A DNA stretch of 64,000 bases from Lepturacanthus savala (GCA_030544235.1 CM060464.1:30254152-30318151); one strand, 5' to 3'. Counted from the stretch's first letter, positions 1-11,480 are shown. A program made the numbers and translations. The notes: generated by a model from the sequence alone, not told the origin.

Positions 1-106
1 GTTTAGAGAGTTAAAAGTGAGGTTGGATAGTGTGTGTGATATGACCAACTTATCTGGAGGTGGAGCCATAAAGAGACAGCAGCGAAAACAGCCTGTATCT
101 TGGACC
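1..106 (+). CDS. possible 3' part of the penultimate exon of the SH3-domain gene (partial, uncertain)
   Basis: Reading from base 2, a frame stays open for 38 codons up to a TAA at 116-118. The peptide is hydrophilic and begins FRELKVRLDSVCDMTNL. It lies about 2 kb upstream of, and on the same strand as, the SH3 exon, which begins in phase 0. Three GT donors are possible. GTGAGG at 17 is the best match to consensus, gives phase 0 and would join RELK directly to the SH3 start VYAAYNF. GTATCT at 95 is also phase 0 but weaker. GTATAA at 108 is phase 1 and would need a different acceptor. So the real coding part may be only bases 1-16, or about 1-94. An open frame of this length can arise by chance, so this is an inference from position and frame. 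Confidence 0.3.
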
Positions 107-1206
107 GGTATAAGATAAAAATTAGTTTTTTGACTTGTAAATCATATTGGGATGTTCCATTAGTCACCAGAATATAAATATAAACATTAAATGTGCATAT
201 GTCTCCTTTTTAAATCATGTAAAGTGACATTATTGGTTGGATTTTTATGTATGCCCTTTAACGCCACTTATCCAATCCTCAGTGATCATCTATTTAGTGT
301 CTATGGCAGCTCAGATGCTGTAAAAATCCTGCCGGTGACCTATTTTTGTGCCAATTCTGTCAGATGCTTTGTGTTTATAACAGTAATGTAAACGTCTCTA
401 TTCAGCAGCCTGTAAATTACGAGCGGCCTCGGTAATAATTCATGTTTATGTCTGACAATAACACCAGAAATGTGCCAAAACAAGAGGTAATTGAACGTCT
501 GAGCTGACAGGATGGAGTTTCAGGGGCTGATTATCTACTACAACCAGTTCATTTCCATCAGAATCATTTGCTGCTGCTAATATCCGCATGACTCCAGCAA
601 CATGACTCAGCCCTCAGCCCAAAGCCATGGTCACTCTACTTTTTTTTTTTTTTCACTCCTCCTTGTCTGTGCTCGACAAAATGCTAATTTTATGCTAATT
701 CTATGCTAATTACATTGGTGTAGAGACAGTCAGGGCAGAGCTAATGTCATAGCTGAGAGGTGAGCTGAGGTGAAGGGTTTATTAATGACACAGAGCAGCC
801 AGCTAAGCTCAGCTATTAGCACTGCTACCCACTGTCATAGCAACATGGAGCTCATTAGCTCATCAGCTTCATTCTGGGTGTGTGTGTGATGAGATGAGAT
901 GGGTTTTGTCAAGACATGGAAAGGTCTTATTAAATTTTGAATTATATATAGTACAGTTTTCTGGTCCGTGTCAGACCTTTCGTACCTCATCCACATCCAG
1001 TACGGTCAGAATTACACCGTTCAGTGTCACATTCAATCGGATCCATGTTTGTTTTTTCATGCAAATTTTGGTGGCAGCTCCTGAGCATTCGACACAGCCC
1101 TGTTAAATGTGTGTATCTAACAAGCTTATATCCAAACTGTGACTGTGTTCATTATTTGTTTTTCCCCTATTACTAGAACAAGAACAGCTGATGGTATGTT
1201 TCAAAT

Positions 1207-1908
1207 AGGGTTGCAAAATTCTGGGAAATTTAAAAGTTGGAAACTTTCCATTGGAATTAACAGGAATATATGGGAATAAACGGGAATAAAACCCAAATTT
1301 ACTAAATCAAAGGTTGGCCCATAACAGGGAACATAAATATATTTTGGGAAAATTTAAAGGGATAGTTCAACATTTTTGAAAATTCATCCATTGTCATGAT
1401 TCTGATCTTAGTTTTTTTTTGTTGTTACAAGCTGTTTCCAGACTATGTACTTAGTGGTGTTTTTTGGTAAGGGTTACTCCAAAACTCTGCAGTGGACGAG
1501 TTGCGACCTGCACATTCACCACGATATGAAACAATAACAATACAAAAATCACGATTTAAAAAAGAATGATAAAGTTTAACTATATAATCCACCTAGATTA
1601 TAAAAATTGTCGATAGCATGTGTTTATATTTTATTTTTTTTTTATTTATTTATTTTTTTAACATTTTAAGAGTTAAACTATCTGGTACCAAGTTTTTAGG
1701 GTTACACCACTTGTCAGGTTTGTCGCTGACCCCTATAATGGTATGAATGTTTAACTTGCAAATATTAAATAAAATATATTTATACAGTAGCTAGTAGCTA
1801 AATTAGGTGCTTCAGATTTCCAAAATTCCCAAGCTTAACTTCCCATGGAATGTTTCTGGAAATGTACCATAAATTTATCAGACATTTCCCACCCCTTTGC
1901 AACCCTTG
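1207..1908. mobile_element. hAT-like non-autonomous element
   Basis: The left end reads AGGGTTGCAAA and the right end is its complement, TTTGCAACCCTTG. Just inside, the two ends share a GGGAAA/TTTCCC block. The flanking 8-mers, tttcaaat at 1199-1206 and cctcaaat at 1909-1916, match at 6 of 8 positions, as expected of an aged 8-bp hAT target duplication. The left end, with its GGGAAT and CGGGAATAAA motifs, resembles a very common teleost hAT family. No transposase is present. Confidence 0.65.
1667..1735 (+). repeat. dispersed repeat R1, copy 1 (inside the hAT-like element)
   Basis: The segment runs from 'ttttaagagttaaacta' through 'tttttagggttacacca' to 'gtcgctgaccccta'. Close relatives lie at 14091-14160 (+) and 46774-46868 (-). 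Its class is unknown. Lying within 1207-1908, it may be part of that element or an earlier insertion. Confidence 0.55.
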
Positions 1909-2137
1909 CCTCAAATTAATCAAAGTTGAGCAAAGTCTGACAAACTGACCTGGAGATGTTTTTTGCATTCATGTATTAACTTTTCCTCCTTCAAGCCTAA
2001 TTTGATATTTTATATCTTTACTTGTAAGAATTTTTGAAAATTGTCATTTTATGTTCCATAACCTTGTTTCCTGCTATGTGATGATCATTTCATCCTTACA
2101 GGGCTGCTACCATGACTTTTATATTTGACTCTACATC

Positions 2138-2156
2138 TTTTTTTTTTTTTTTGCAG
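2138..2156 (+). other. 3' splice site of the terminal exon
   Basis: An uninterrupted run of about 15 T residues is followed directly by GCAG, giving a strong polypyrimidine tract and acceptor ending at 2156. The exon then opens with GTA TAT GCA GCC, read in phase 0. A second AG at 2165-2166 would fit a phase-1 donor but would remove the start of the SH3 fold, so 2156 is preferred. Confidence 0.7.
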
Positions 2157-2375
2157 GTATATGCAGCCTACAACTTTGCAGCGAGAGGGAACCATGAGGT
2201 GTCTCTCCAGGCAGGGGAGCCAGTTCGAGTCCTGGAGCATCACGACAAGAGAGGGAACACCGAGTGGAGCCTAGTGGAGGCCAGAGGTGGGCAGAGAGGC
2301 TACGTCCCCTCCAACTACCTCGCCGTCACCCCCATGGGGATGGGGCCGCCCGGCGCCTCCTGGCCGTACTGCTAG
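2157..2375 (+). CDS. terminal exon: C-terminal SH3 domain of a probable DNMBP/ARHGEF37/38-type Rho-GEF
   Basis: The exon encodes 72 residues and stops at TAG 2373-2375. The sequence is a complete SH3 domain: an ALYDF-like first strand (AAYNFAARG, residues 3-11), the E-V-S-L and A-G-E-P residues of the RT loop, GNTEWSLVEA with the groove tryptophan, and GYVPSNYLA with the conserved proline, serine, asparagine and tyrosine. A short Gly/Pro tail ending WPYC follows. SH3 domains bind proline-rich peptides. The GN-x-EW pattern and a C-terminal SH3 as the last exon fit the Tuba group (DNMBP, ARHGEF37, ARHGEF38), whose SH3 domains link Rho-family exchange activity to actin and membrane regulators. 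In DNMBP, as I recall it, the position after the groove Trp is also Trp; here it is Ser. GC content is clearly higher than in the flanks. The domain call is firm; the exact paralogue is an inference. Confidence 0.85.
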   Translation, partial: VYAAYNFAARGNHEVSLQAGEPVRVLEHHDKRGNTEWSLVEARGGQRGYVPSNYLAVTPMGMGPPGASWPYC

Positions 2376-4510
2376 GAGGGACATAACAAAAGGTTTCACC
2401 AGTAGACATCTGAAGGCTTACAGCAGTATTTTTTTGCAATGAAACTGCACCTGCTTCCCAAACAGTAGCATGAACCAACATGCCGACTATCACTTTAACG
2501 TCAGAGTTTTTAAACTGACTTCAGAGCCATTGAATAACCTACAGTTATTTACTGAAAAGACTAATTCTGCTCTTTTACTATTTTTTAATTCTGAAACTTT
2601 AGGGTTAGGGTTACTACATCCACCAGCGCAACATTATGCTGTGAAATCTTCAAATGAATGGAGAGTAAAGAGTAATTCTTAGGTTTTACATTTAAGGGCT
2701 TATTGGTCTTTTTTAGGCCGATTCTGCACTTACTCAGATTAATTTCAATCTAAATCTGCTTCTTTAAACACCAACAATTAATCTTTTTTTCAAGATGGCT
2801 TTCCAAAGTGAAGACATAACATTTCATGTTACAGTTTAAAACACTGATATCTGGCTGTAATGTCATCCCGGCTCAAGCCACAAATCCACAATTGTGCCAC
2901 GTAATGAATGACAGCAAATCAGTAAAACAATCTAGAGAAGGCTAGTGTGGGTGGAAAACCTTGGGACAAACTGGATGAAGATTTTTTTTTTTTTTTTAAT
3001 TCTGGCTTTGGCCCCAGAAATTGTACTTTACTATTTTACTGAAAATAGTGTTAATATACACCTGACACACTGGAGTAGCAGGTCTGAGATAGAATTTAAT
3101 CCTGCGTCTTTGACAATGTGAGATTACTTTCAAAGGCGTCAACTGAAGAGGAGAGTTCTGATATAGACTCGTATCCCATGATCCTCAGCAGTAGAGAAGG
3201 ACACTTGTACTGAAATCTATTGACTGCATGGTCTTTAAGTGTTTGTGCATTTGCAAGCGAACGGCAACAGAGCAAAAAGTGTGTGTGTGTGTGTGTGAAT
3301 GCGAGTGTGAGTGTCTCCTCACCTGGAGCCAGGCTCAGTACTGTATCCAGACTGACAGGTACACAGCGCTCTCATCATCTCATCCTGTAATATGATGTAA
3401 ATGCAGAATGTCTCCAGGATGGAGCTGAAGAGAGTAGGAGGTGGAGATAGGAAGAGAAAGGAAGAATACATAATGTGGGGAAGAACTGGAAAGAACTGGA
3501 GGGTATATAGAAAAAAGGACAGAGAGGATGAATAGCAGGCCGGAAGGAAACAGTGGCACAGTTCTTCACTTCCCCCATTCACTCCTGTATCTGTAAATAC
3601 GCTGTGTCACGGCTGCTGTTCACATTCTTACAGGAGACAGAATTCCTCCTTTAGCTTTTTGGCTGAAAAGGTTTATTTTCATCATACATCTCAAAGCCAC
3701 AAATGTCCTACTTCCTAAGCTCCTATTTTATAAAGTGACCTGATGATGTTTGTTGCTATGGATACCGTTCAGTCATCGCAGGTGCCTTTGTGGCAGGACT
3801 GTGAAAGTATTTCACACATGTATATTGGTTTAGGGAAGACGTTTTTTTAGAATCTTGTAATCATGAGATAACTGATTCCTCCATTTAGAAATAGAGGCAG
3901 TGAGAATGTATTTTTTTTTCTTTGCTTTTGTTCAGTCCAGAAAAAAACAACCTATTTATGTCATTGCAACATCCCAAGAAATGAGTTCTGTCTCTATAGA
4001 AAGTAAAATACCGAAAATGACACGATATTTTGATATTTTTTACACTTTATGAAAGAGAATTGTTCGGTTTTTCCTGCTGCATCTCACAGTTCTTATAAAT
4101 CAAGGCTGCAGAGAATGTATTTGAAAACTTCAACAATTATGTTTGTTTAAAAATTATTTTATTATATTTTTCAGTGATAATGTTGCATATAGCAATACCC
4201 TATTATTATTATTATTATTTTTTAAATCGCCCAAGCCTAAAACTTTCTCAACATTTACAGCTAAATATTGTCAAATTATGACAAACTCCAGATGTTCAGG
4301 ATATCAATGAGTCACTGGTTAAACCAAGATGTTGAGCTAACAAATAAAACCCTCCCTCTCACCCGTCTTGCGGTGCTCTGCATGGGGTGTGGACCTTCTA
4401 CCAGGTCTGGGAGCTTGAGGGTTCTTCAGGGTTCTAGCTGTTCTAGACCTGAAGTGGAGCTCCTGTCCCAGGCTCCCTGTTTTGTAGTGTTCCTACTACA
4501 CTGACCACTA
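2376..4510 (+). other. 3' UTR and/or downstream non-coding DNA
   Basis: No open coding follows the SH3 stop. The first AATAAA hexamer is at 4343-4348, so either the 3' UTR is long or a variant signal is used. A (GT)9 tract lies at about 3281-3298. The opposite-strand open frames near 3319-3582 are low-complexity and look spurious. Confidence 0.4.
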
Positions 4511-5085
4511 TTAACCCTCTATTGCATGAAATATTACTTTGATATGGTAAAAAAAAAAGTTTTGAATGTGTTTATTACTTAAAATGGCCTAATAATGGAT
4601 ATATTTAAGAAATATAAGAAAAAAAGTTGTAAATCTAGTTTCAGGATAGTTTCATGCTATTTAAGTCGATGGGACTCCATCAGGTTGTAAACAATAGGAA
4701 TTTTCTATATTTGCCATATGGCAAAAAAAATCTATTTAAGCATATTAGAAAAAAACTTATCAAATTTTAATTAAATGTAAAAAAAAAAAAACAGTTAATG
4801 CAGATAGTGAGTTGAACTTTTTAGTTCATGAAAATGTTTTAAAATTCTGAATAAAAGAATATAATATTATTGATGTTCAGATGTCAAATATCCATGAGCA
4901 AAAGGGACTGGCCAACAGGATATCCTGGTCATGTGACCGACCTCATAAATTACATGTCCTTCAAAAATAAAAACCTCCTTTTCACATCTAACTGGAAAAA
5001 CATATATTATATTTTATATCACAGCTTTTTAAAAAATGATAAAGTAATTGTTGCTGTATGGAAACACTATGCAATAGAGGGTTAA
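4511..5085. mobile_element. piggyBac-type MITE, copy 1 (complete)
   Basis: Both ends carry TTAA (4511-4514 and 5082-5085). The termini are inverted: CCCTCTATTGCAT on the left and ATGCAATAGAGGG on the right, giving a 567-bp element between TTAA duplications. TTAA targeting and CCC...GGG ends are hallmarks of the piggyBac superfamily. It has no transposase, so it depends on an autonomous partner. Internally it shares blocks such as 'atatcctggtcatgt' with the copies at 8497-9997 and 17305-17566. Confidence 0.8.
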
Positions 5086-7542
5086 AACAGCGCAAATCAC
5101 TGAATGATGTGAAAGGAAATCCGCTTGTGATAACCCCGCAGAGATTCCAACTTTGCAGCAGGTGAAGCTTCTGCCAGATATTTCCCTCATCAGCTGGTGT
5201 AGACCAAAACACAGCAAACCTGAGTGGATATTGCACTTGTTGTTGTAACCTGGCAATATTTTTCTAACAAATTAGGCAAGACCTAATGATGACTAATGAA
5301 GTTTGAACTTTTCCACACAGTCAAATTGAACCTTTTTGAGGAAGAACAGACACGTTCACTCTCAATCTTAATATCATAGAGTTGCCTCGACAGCTACTAT
5401 TAATTAATGACTGTTTAATCTGGACGTTTTGTCTTGCGAGCATGTTTTGCATTTAATTTGCTGCTGATGTGAAGCAGCAGGAGGCTGAGATTCAGAGTTT
5501 AGGTGTTCCCAGGAATGTCAGGACAAAGCAGCAGTGGGGACAGTGTGTGTGCGTGTGTGCATGCATGCGTGTGTGCACACTATGCACTTTCATCTCACTC
5601 GATTTCTTATTCTGAAACAACAATGAAGCATTTTTTTTTTTTAATCAGTGTTTTTAACAGTGTTTTCATACTTTGTGTTGTAACAGATTTTCATATATTG
5701 AGTTAAACTAGAAAAATCAGGCTTCTATTACTACATAATGCAAAATTTGGGCAAATTTAAATGACCTTTGTTGTCAAAACATTGTTTGTTGAATTCATTG
5801 TCTGGAACTTTTTTTTATGATTGTTAGCCACATTAACAGCAGGTTAATGCAAGAAAATGCACACCTACCAGCCTTAAAACAGTAATATTGTAGCATGTGA
5901 TGCTACTGTAAAATCTTTTCTTTACATCAGTGATTAGATACACGCAACCAAATTATATTTAAAAAATCTAGTTAAGACGGGTTATACAACAAGGACTCTG
6001 ACTGCATCCGTGTAGTTCTAGGCTCTTTATGTAAATAATAAATATACATATCAGAAAATGGATCTGCTCTCCTCCAATATACTTAATTCCAGTCTGGCTG
6101 CAGTTATGAAGGCGATGATGCAGAGGAGCCGTCCAGCTCACACACCGCCGCCTCACGTCTCAGAAATTGATGGAGGGGCCACGAAGCAAAAGCTGACAAT
6201 CGATAAGGTTCCTACAGCACAGGGAAAGGCAGCGAAGGTTATGTCTAATATCCTCACAGCGGAATATGCCCTTCGATGTCTTCACTGCGATGTCTGAGCA
6301 TTTATTTTCCACTGTCAAGATGAATTAAAGGCGACCGCAAAAGAAAACGCTGGCGACTGACAGCACTCAGTAGCTTTGGTGTTTCAGTGTCCTGAAGTGT
6401 CTGACAGGCAAGATCCAAGTCTCCTCCTGCTTCGTCTATTTATAAATTTGGCCAATAGCAATGGGGAAAAAAACTAGGATAGTTTACAGCTGATTTACTG
6501 ATGGGATCGATATCTTTATGGGTTCATTTTATCACTGGATACACAGACAGGATTCATTATCAAGGAAAATGAAATTTGTGGATGAACTGAATTTTTAGAC
6601 AATTCCTAAGAAAATACTTTGATACCTGTTTTTTTTATTTTTGAATTTTCTGATTTTTGTTTGAAAATAGGAAATGGACTGAGATGAAGGTACTCTAATT
6701 ACTGATTGTGTGCTGCTACATATATGCCAAAATCCCCTCAAGGTTAATAAGATTAAAGAAAATGATACAAAAAAAAGAAGTCTAATCTCCAAACCTGACA
6801 TTTGTCTGACTTTTGCCTCTTCCAAAGGCCGTAAACATTTAGCTGTTAAACCGTTAAACATATTGCAACAAGTGTGAATCTTGCTGTCATTGATTTTTCC
6901 TGCATTTCTGAGTTCAAATGTATTTCCTTTAAACACTGTAGAACATCAAGCTATTTACCACAAAACATGTACCATAATCCCCCTCATTGCACACTCCTGA
7001 TAATATATGACCACCATGATGTAGCAAAGTGTATTTAGCCATGACAATCTTCCTTTTTGATCAAACACTGGATAACGTGGCGGTAAATGTGAGTAATTTG
7101 GGCATGAACACTGTCCTTGCCTGTGTATGAATGTGTGTTCCCTGTGTTTTTCACCTTTTCTCCACTAGAGGGAGTTAAGAGACCTTTGTTGAATGTGTTT
7201 GATAAGAGAACCCTTATGTTTCAGTATGCAACTGGAAAACTGGAAAGTGTGTGTGTGAGACGGTGTGTTTGATCTCCATCCTCATGTTTCAGTATTAATG
7301 CTGCTTGCCTGAGATCAAAGCCAAGCCAAAACCTAATCATGTACATTCTGTTAATATTGTTCATTTTATTTGTGATTTAATGTTGTAACATGTTTAACCT
7401 GCTGATGACGTGGTTTTACAGCCTGTACAGCTTTTCTCTGTGTAATTTATTGTTTTGTATTGTTTTTTTGATGCTGCAGGGTTGCATGACCCTGAAATGA
7501 ACCATGAAGTCTCTTTTGAGGCCTTTTTTCCAAAGTTAAAAT

Positions 7543-7543
7543 G

Positions 7544-7582
<39 letters not shown>

Positions 7583-7592
7583 CACGCACACA
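7543..7592. repeat. (CA)n microsatellite
   Basis: A run of CA dinucleotides with two CG interruptions in its second half. Confidence 0.95.
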
Positions 7593-7650
7593 GATTCCCA
7601 CAGTGGATGGGAGTTTCTGCAGTGCAGCAGTATAACAGCTGTGTGGTTCC

Positions 7651-7656
7651 AATAAA
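7651..7656 (+). promoter_or_regulatory. candidate polyadenylation signal
   Basis: AATAAA is followed about 20 bases later by CA and then a T/GT-rich element ('tgtctttttgtcatttt'), the arrangement expected at a vertebrate cleavage site. It could end a 5.3-kb 3' UTR of the upstream gene, but nothing links the two directly and the hexamer is common by chance in AT-rich DNA. Confidence 0.25.
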
Positions 7657-8924
7657 GCTAAAAGAAACATATTCAATGTCTTTTTGTCATTTTATACCTG
7701 AAAATATTCTAGAAAACATGAAAATGGAGAACTTTGGTGAGTAACTAAAATGGAGGAAAAAGAGTATAATCATCATCATCGACATAATTTCAGACCCATC
7801 TTATCAAATTTCTCCTAAACCTTTAGTGTTTTAGTACATAAAATGTGTATAAAATGTGTATTCAGTCTACAACAACATACGTTTATTATGATTAAATGAC
7901 AAAGAAGACATATTTAATGAGCTGGAACCAAAAAAATATTTTTTTTCTCATAAGTGAGAATTGTTTTCAATCTTGTGACAATACAGTGCCCATTTAAAAC
8001 AATGAATCCACTAATTGAGCCCTGCAACCTGTTTTTGTGATTTACAGGTCAAAATGCAAATATGTAGATTAAAATCCAGTCAAGTTTGGTTGAAAAGAGT
8101 TTTTTTTTTTTTGCTGGCAAATCACCAAATCAATGATTAATTGGTTGCCTCCTTTTTCAAGATACCATCCATCACGTCTGTTTGAACTTTAGCCTTCCGT
8201 TCACGTATCCACCTCTAAGAATGTGACAAGAAGTCCTGCACAAGTTCGGAAAAACACAACAGTGAAGTAGAGGAGTGAGCGTCCAGGGCCGTGCTGCCCT
8301 TCAGCAAAAATTAACTTCTCCACTGGGAAGCTCTGAGATCAGAGGTTCCCAAACTTTTTAGCTTGTAAACCCTGAAAAATAAATCAAAGTCTACCTGAGA
8401 GCTGTTGTCACATGCTACACTGTAATGAAAGAGGACTTGTGTTTTATTTTAATAACTTAGAAGTTTAAGGAGATAACGTGCAGTAATTTGAATTAACCCT
8501 CTATTGCATGAAATATCACTTAGACACACTAAACATGTTTTGAATGTCTTTATTTCTTAAAATAGTCTAAATACTAGATACGTTAAAAATATATATTTAT
8601 AAAAGAAAAAGGTGTAACCATAGTCCAGGAGTCCATTAGGTTGTATACACTAGGAATTATCCATATTTGCATATCTACGTGTATATATATCAGTGGCGAT
8701 TTCTTTAAGACTGCAAGGGAAGCTGAACTTCCTCTGCCCTGTCAAAAAATAAATGGCCAAATTTGTGCAGCTGCATTAACATGTTATTGACTATAAATCT
8801 GTTAGAACATGTTCATCCTGAAGACGAGTTCTTTTAGAATCAGCTACTTATCATAAATAAATAAATGACATGTCCGTACATTCCCATACCGCTTCCTGGT
8901 CTCTGGTCAATGCATTTCCCCATA

Positions 8925-9077
8925 GACGCTGAGCGTCTCTGAGAGTGAATGGGGCTTTTTTTTCATCACCTCGAAACTCGGCGCCCATTGGATAAATGCT
9001 GAAAATTAGAGCCCGCCCGGACGCTGAGCGTCTCTGGGAGTCAATGGAGTGTGGGCGGAGCCTGGACGCTGAGCGTC
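8925..9077. repeat. three copies of the palindrome GACGCTGAGCGTC
   Basis: The identical 13-mer (arms GACGCT/AGCGTC around a G) occurs at 8925-8937, 9020-9032 and 9065-9077. The first two are followed by nearly the same 'tctctg-gag-t-aatgg' sequence, so this is a short imperfect tandem array in the element's CpG-rich core. Confidence 0.85.
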
Positions 9078-9249
9078 CTCACGCGCAATCGAATCGAAGC
9101 GATCCACGTATAATTCACGAGTTACTATTTTGCCTGCACGCTCTCACTCGCATTGCATATTTATTAAAAAAACACTAGCATAGTATAAAATCCGGGATAT
9201 TTTACCCGACTCGTGGGCATCACAAGAACTTCCGGGAGACTTGTCTGCA

Positions 9250-9257
9250 TGACGTCA
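9250..9257. promoter_or_regulatory. consensus CRE/ATF site TGACGTCA within the transposon
   Basis: A perfect 8-bp CREB/ATF palindrome lies in the CpG-rich core of the inner hAT-like element, upstream of the short ATG frame at 9503. The match is exact; any promoter role is inference. Confidence 0.4.
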
Positions 9258-9675
9258 CCTCAGCTGCATGATTTCAGTCCCATCGCGGGTTTTCCATGTG
9301 AAGTCAAATGACAAACAGAGACTATTTGTTGCCTTTCCAGAGTGAAATAATTCACTCTTACACAGTAAATAAATCACACTCATGTATTTCATTGTTCTAT
9401 AAATATTAAAGTTTCCTCGTTCTTGTTGTTGTTCTAGTTTTAATTACCTTTTGTTCGATAGTGCAATCATACTCTGCTAGGTCTGAGTGACCAGCTAGCA
9501 TCATGATGGCAAACAATGCTAACATTGGGCCAAGTCTCCCAGAAGTTCCAGTAAACATCTCGATAAACGACAAACATCTCCCTGAAATGACTTTGGAACT
9601 TGGGATGTCTGTAAATAACACGTTTATGATGTACGGCAAATATGAGCTTCCCCTGTTTGAAAGATCACAAATCGC

Positions 9676-9678
<3 letters not shown>

Positions 9679-9752
<74 letters not shown>
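9679..9752. repeat. (TA)n microsatellite
   Basis: About 37 TA units, immediately right of the inner hAT-like element; probably grown from its TA-rich target. Confidence 0.95.
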
Positions 9753-9754
<2 letters not shown>

Positions 9755-10879
9755 TAAAATATACATTAAAATTGAATTGGTGTTTCAAAATTCTGAATCT
9801 GTCAACCTTTGATTGTGACACAGAGACAGTGATGGCAAATGTCCATGAGCAAACAGGATATCCTGGTCATGTATGTCCTTCAAAATAAAAGCCCCCTTTT
9901 CCCACCCAACAGCAAAAACATATATTTTATCACAGCATTTTTAGAGAAATGAAGATAAAGTAATTGTTGCCATATGGCAACACTATGCAATAGAGGGCAT
10001 CACTTAATATATGACTAATATATGACTTAATAAAGTGACCCCTTATGGGGTCCTCACCCTCAGGTTGGAAACCCCTGTCCTAGATGTGTTAGCTGTTCCA
10101 TCAGAATCTCACAGTCTCTGTGTTTGCAGAGTAAACAAAGCTCCTCACAGCAGCTGTCATCACCTTCACTTCATCTAAATTATTGGTCTCGTCTCTCTTT
10201 ATTGACTTTGTGTCCCTGACTCTTCACCTTGTTCCAGGGATTGATTTACATCCCAGTTGTTTTTACCTTTTTTCTTATTGTAGAAGTGAAGCCTGGTGGC
10301 TCAGAGATTTGCACCCAGCTCCTTCCTGTGTGGAGTTTGCAGGTTTGTGTGGCTTTCTGCTGTCATCAAAGATGTATTCACGGGTTAATCCTCCTGTCAG
10401 TGCACCTGGCAAAAAGAGCTGAGCTGCAGCTGCCCACTGCTCCTTGTGTATGTTTCATATAAGAGATAAGTCAAATGCAGAGGAGATGATTCATTGCAGT
10501 GTTTGTGAGTTCTGAGACAATTAAATGATTCTAATATATGAAACAAATGTTCATTTTCTCCAGTCTTCTAGTCTACTTAGGCTTTTTTTCCACCATTACT
10601 TTGACTCAGGAGTTTAAGCAGGTTGTCACAAATCAGGAAATGCACAAAATAATTTATTCCACTGAGTAAAGGTGCTTTGTACCAGATCATAGCTTTAAGC
10701 TAGTTTCTGTCTGCAGAGCCTGTGGCAGGTAAGAGAAGAAATAAAAAAAAAATTTCTTACCTCTTACCTGAGTTTGACCGCCATCTTCTCCAGTCAGCAT
10801 ATTGATACTGTAAGATACACCACAAGGGGTGTGTGTGTGTGTGTGTAAATGGGTAGGGTAGGGTGTTGTAAGTGGCCTT

Positions 10880-10881
<2 letters not shown>

Positions 10882-10939
<58 letters not shown>
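10882..10939. repeat. (TA)n microsatellite
   Basis: About 29 TA units, 35 bp after a short (GT)8 run. Confidence 0.95.
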
Positions 10940-10941
<2 letters not shown>

Positions 10942-11340
10942 TTTTATGGGGACGTTGTAGCAGAATTTCCTGGAGGCTATTGGTGCTCATTGTCTAAACA
11001 GATAGATACAAATGTTTGTAGCTCAGTAAATGGTTGATTGCTTATTACTTGGCCCCACAACAATATATAACATAAATTATAGCAAAATAGCAATTTAATT
11101 TAAAAACAAACAAAAAAGAGGATCATGTGCATGCATGTATGGACCTGTGGGCCAAATTTCTATACGAATGTCCTATCCCATAGCATTGTGAGACTGAACA
11201 ATAGGACTCAAAGACTATGTTAATCTGGAAAAAAAACATTTATTACCTTTCTTTAGAAAAAAAAATGTTAAAATATCGTAAATCTGCAACATGGGGTCTA
11301 CAGAGTAACTTTGTAGAAGCACTTTAGATCAAAAGTGCTA

Positions 11341-11480
11341 TATGGGGTCCATGGCACCTTACTTGGCAGCCTCTGCCATCATGCATGAATCTGTGTGTGT
11401 GAATGTTGGCATGTGCTGTAAAACGCTTTGAGTGGTTCGTAGACTAGAAAAAATATCTATGTATATAAATGCATCCATTT
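11341..11480 (+). repeat. fish retroelement 3'-tail-like fragment
   Basis: It contains 'ggcagcctctgccatca', then 'ctgtaaaacgctttgagtgg' and 'agactagaaa', ending in 'tatataaatgcatccattt'. This order matches a widespread teleost interspersed repeat whose 3' end carries 'gctttgagtgg...ctatataaatgca'. The class (LINE or SINE) is from memory and uncertain. Confidence 0.5.

Larger units (their letters stand above)
107..2156 (+). other. probable last intron of the SH3-domain gene
   Basis: No convincing coding sequence is visible between the candidate upstream exon and the acceptor at 2155-2156. The stretch is AT-rich. It has T-runs near 640 and 1625, a short tandem 'tgctaatt' motif at about 680-715 and a hAT-like element at 1207-1908. 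If the real donor is at 17, the intron starts there. Confidence 0.5.
5086..8339. other. non-coding stretch without recognisable genes
   Basis: Open frames here are short and lack family features. The stretch holds a GT/GC-alternating patch at 5545-5580, T-runs near 5630 and 8100, a CA array at 7543-7592 and one good polyadenylation hexamer at 7651. Part of it could still be 3' UTR of the SH3 gene. Confidence 0.4.
8691..9678. mobile_element. hAT-like non-autonomous element with CpG-rich core, inner layer
   Basis: The left end CAGTGGCGATTT at 8691 and the right end AAATCGCCAC at 9678 are inverted. The similarity continues imperfectly for about 32 bp to a shared GGGAAGCT. It sits in a TA array, so the 8-bp target duplication (tatatata) cannot be fixed exactly. 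No transposase frame is visible. A short + frame (from about 9503) starting MMANNANIGPSLPEVPV runs into the TA array and is unrecognised. The middle (about 8920-9290) is unusually rich in CpG for this window. Confidence 0.65.
8497..9997. mobile_element. piggyBac-type MITE, copy 2, split by a hAT-like insertion
   Basis: TTAA at 8493-8496 precedes CCCTCTATTGCATG. The far end ATGCAATAGAGGG closes at 9997 but is followed by CATCAC rather than TTAA, so the right target copy is lost. Sequence on both sides of the insertion aligns with copy 1 (4515-5081), including the 'ccatgagcaaa' and 'atatcctggtcatgt' blocks. Confidence 0.75.
8340..10077. mobile_element. hAT-like element, outer layer of a three-level nest
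   Basis: The left end CAGAGGTTCCCAAACTTTT at 8340 and the right end (complement CAGGGGTTTCCAACC) at 10077 are inverted. The adjoining 8-mers tctgagat (8332-8339) and tcctagat (10078-10085) match at 6 of 8 positions. Without its nested piggyBac MITE (8497-9997) the element is only about 240 bp, a MITE-sized derivative. The right half and its flank reappear inverted at 17125-17566. Confidence 0.65.

Noticed and set aside
2600..2613. TTAGGG-like telomeric repeat (also at about 59530)
   Set aside because: Only two units in each case; too short for an interstitial telomeric array.
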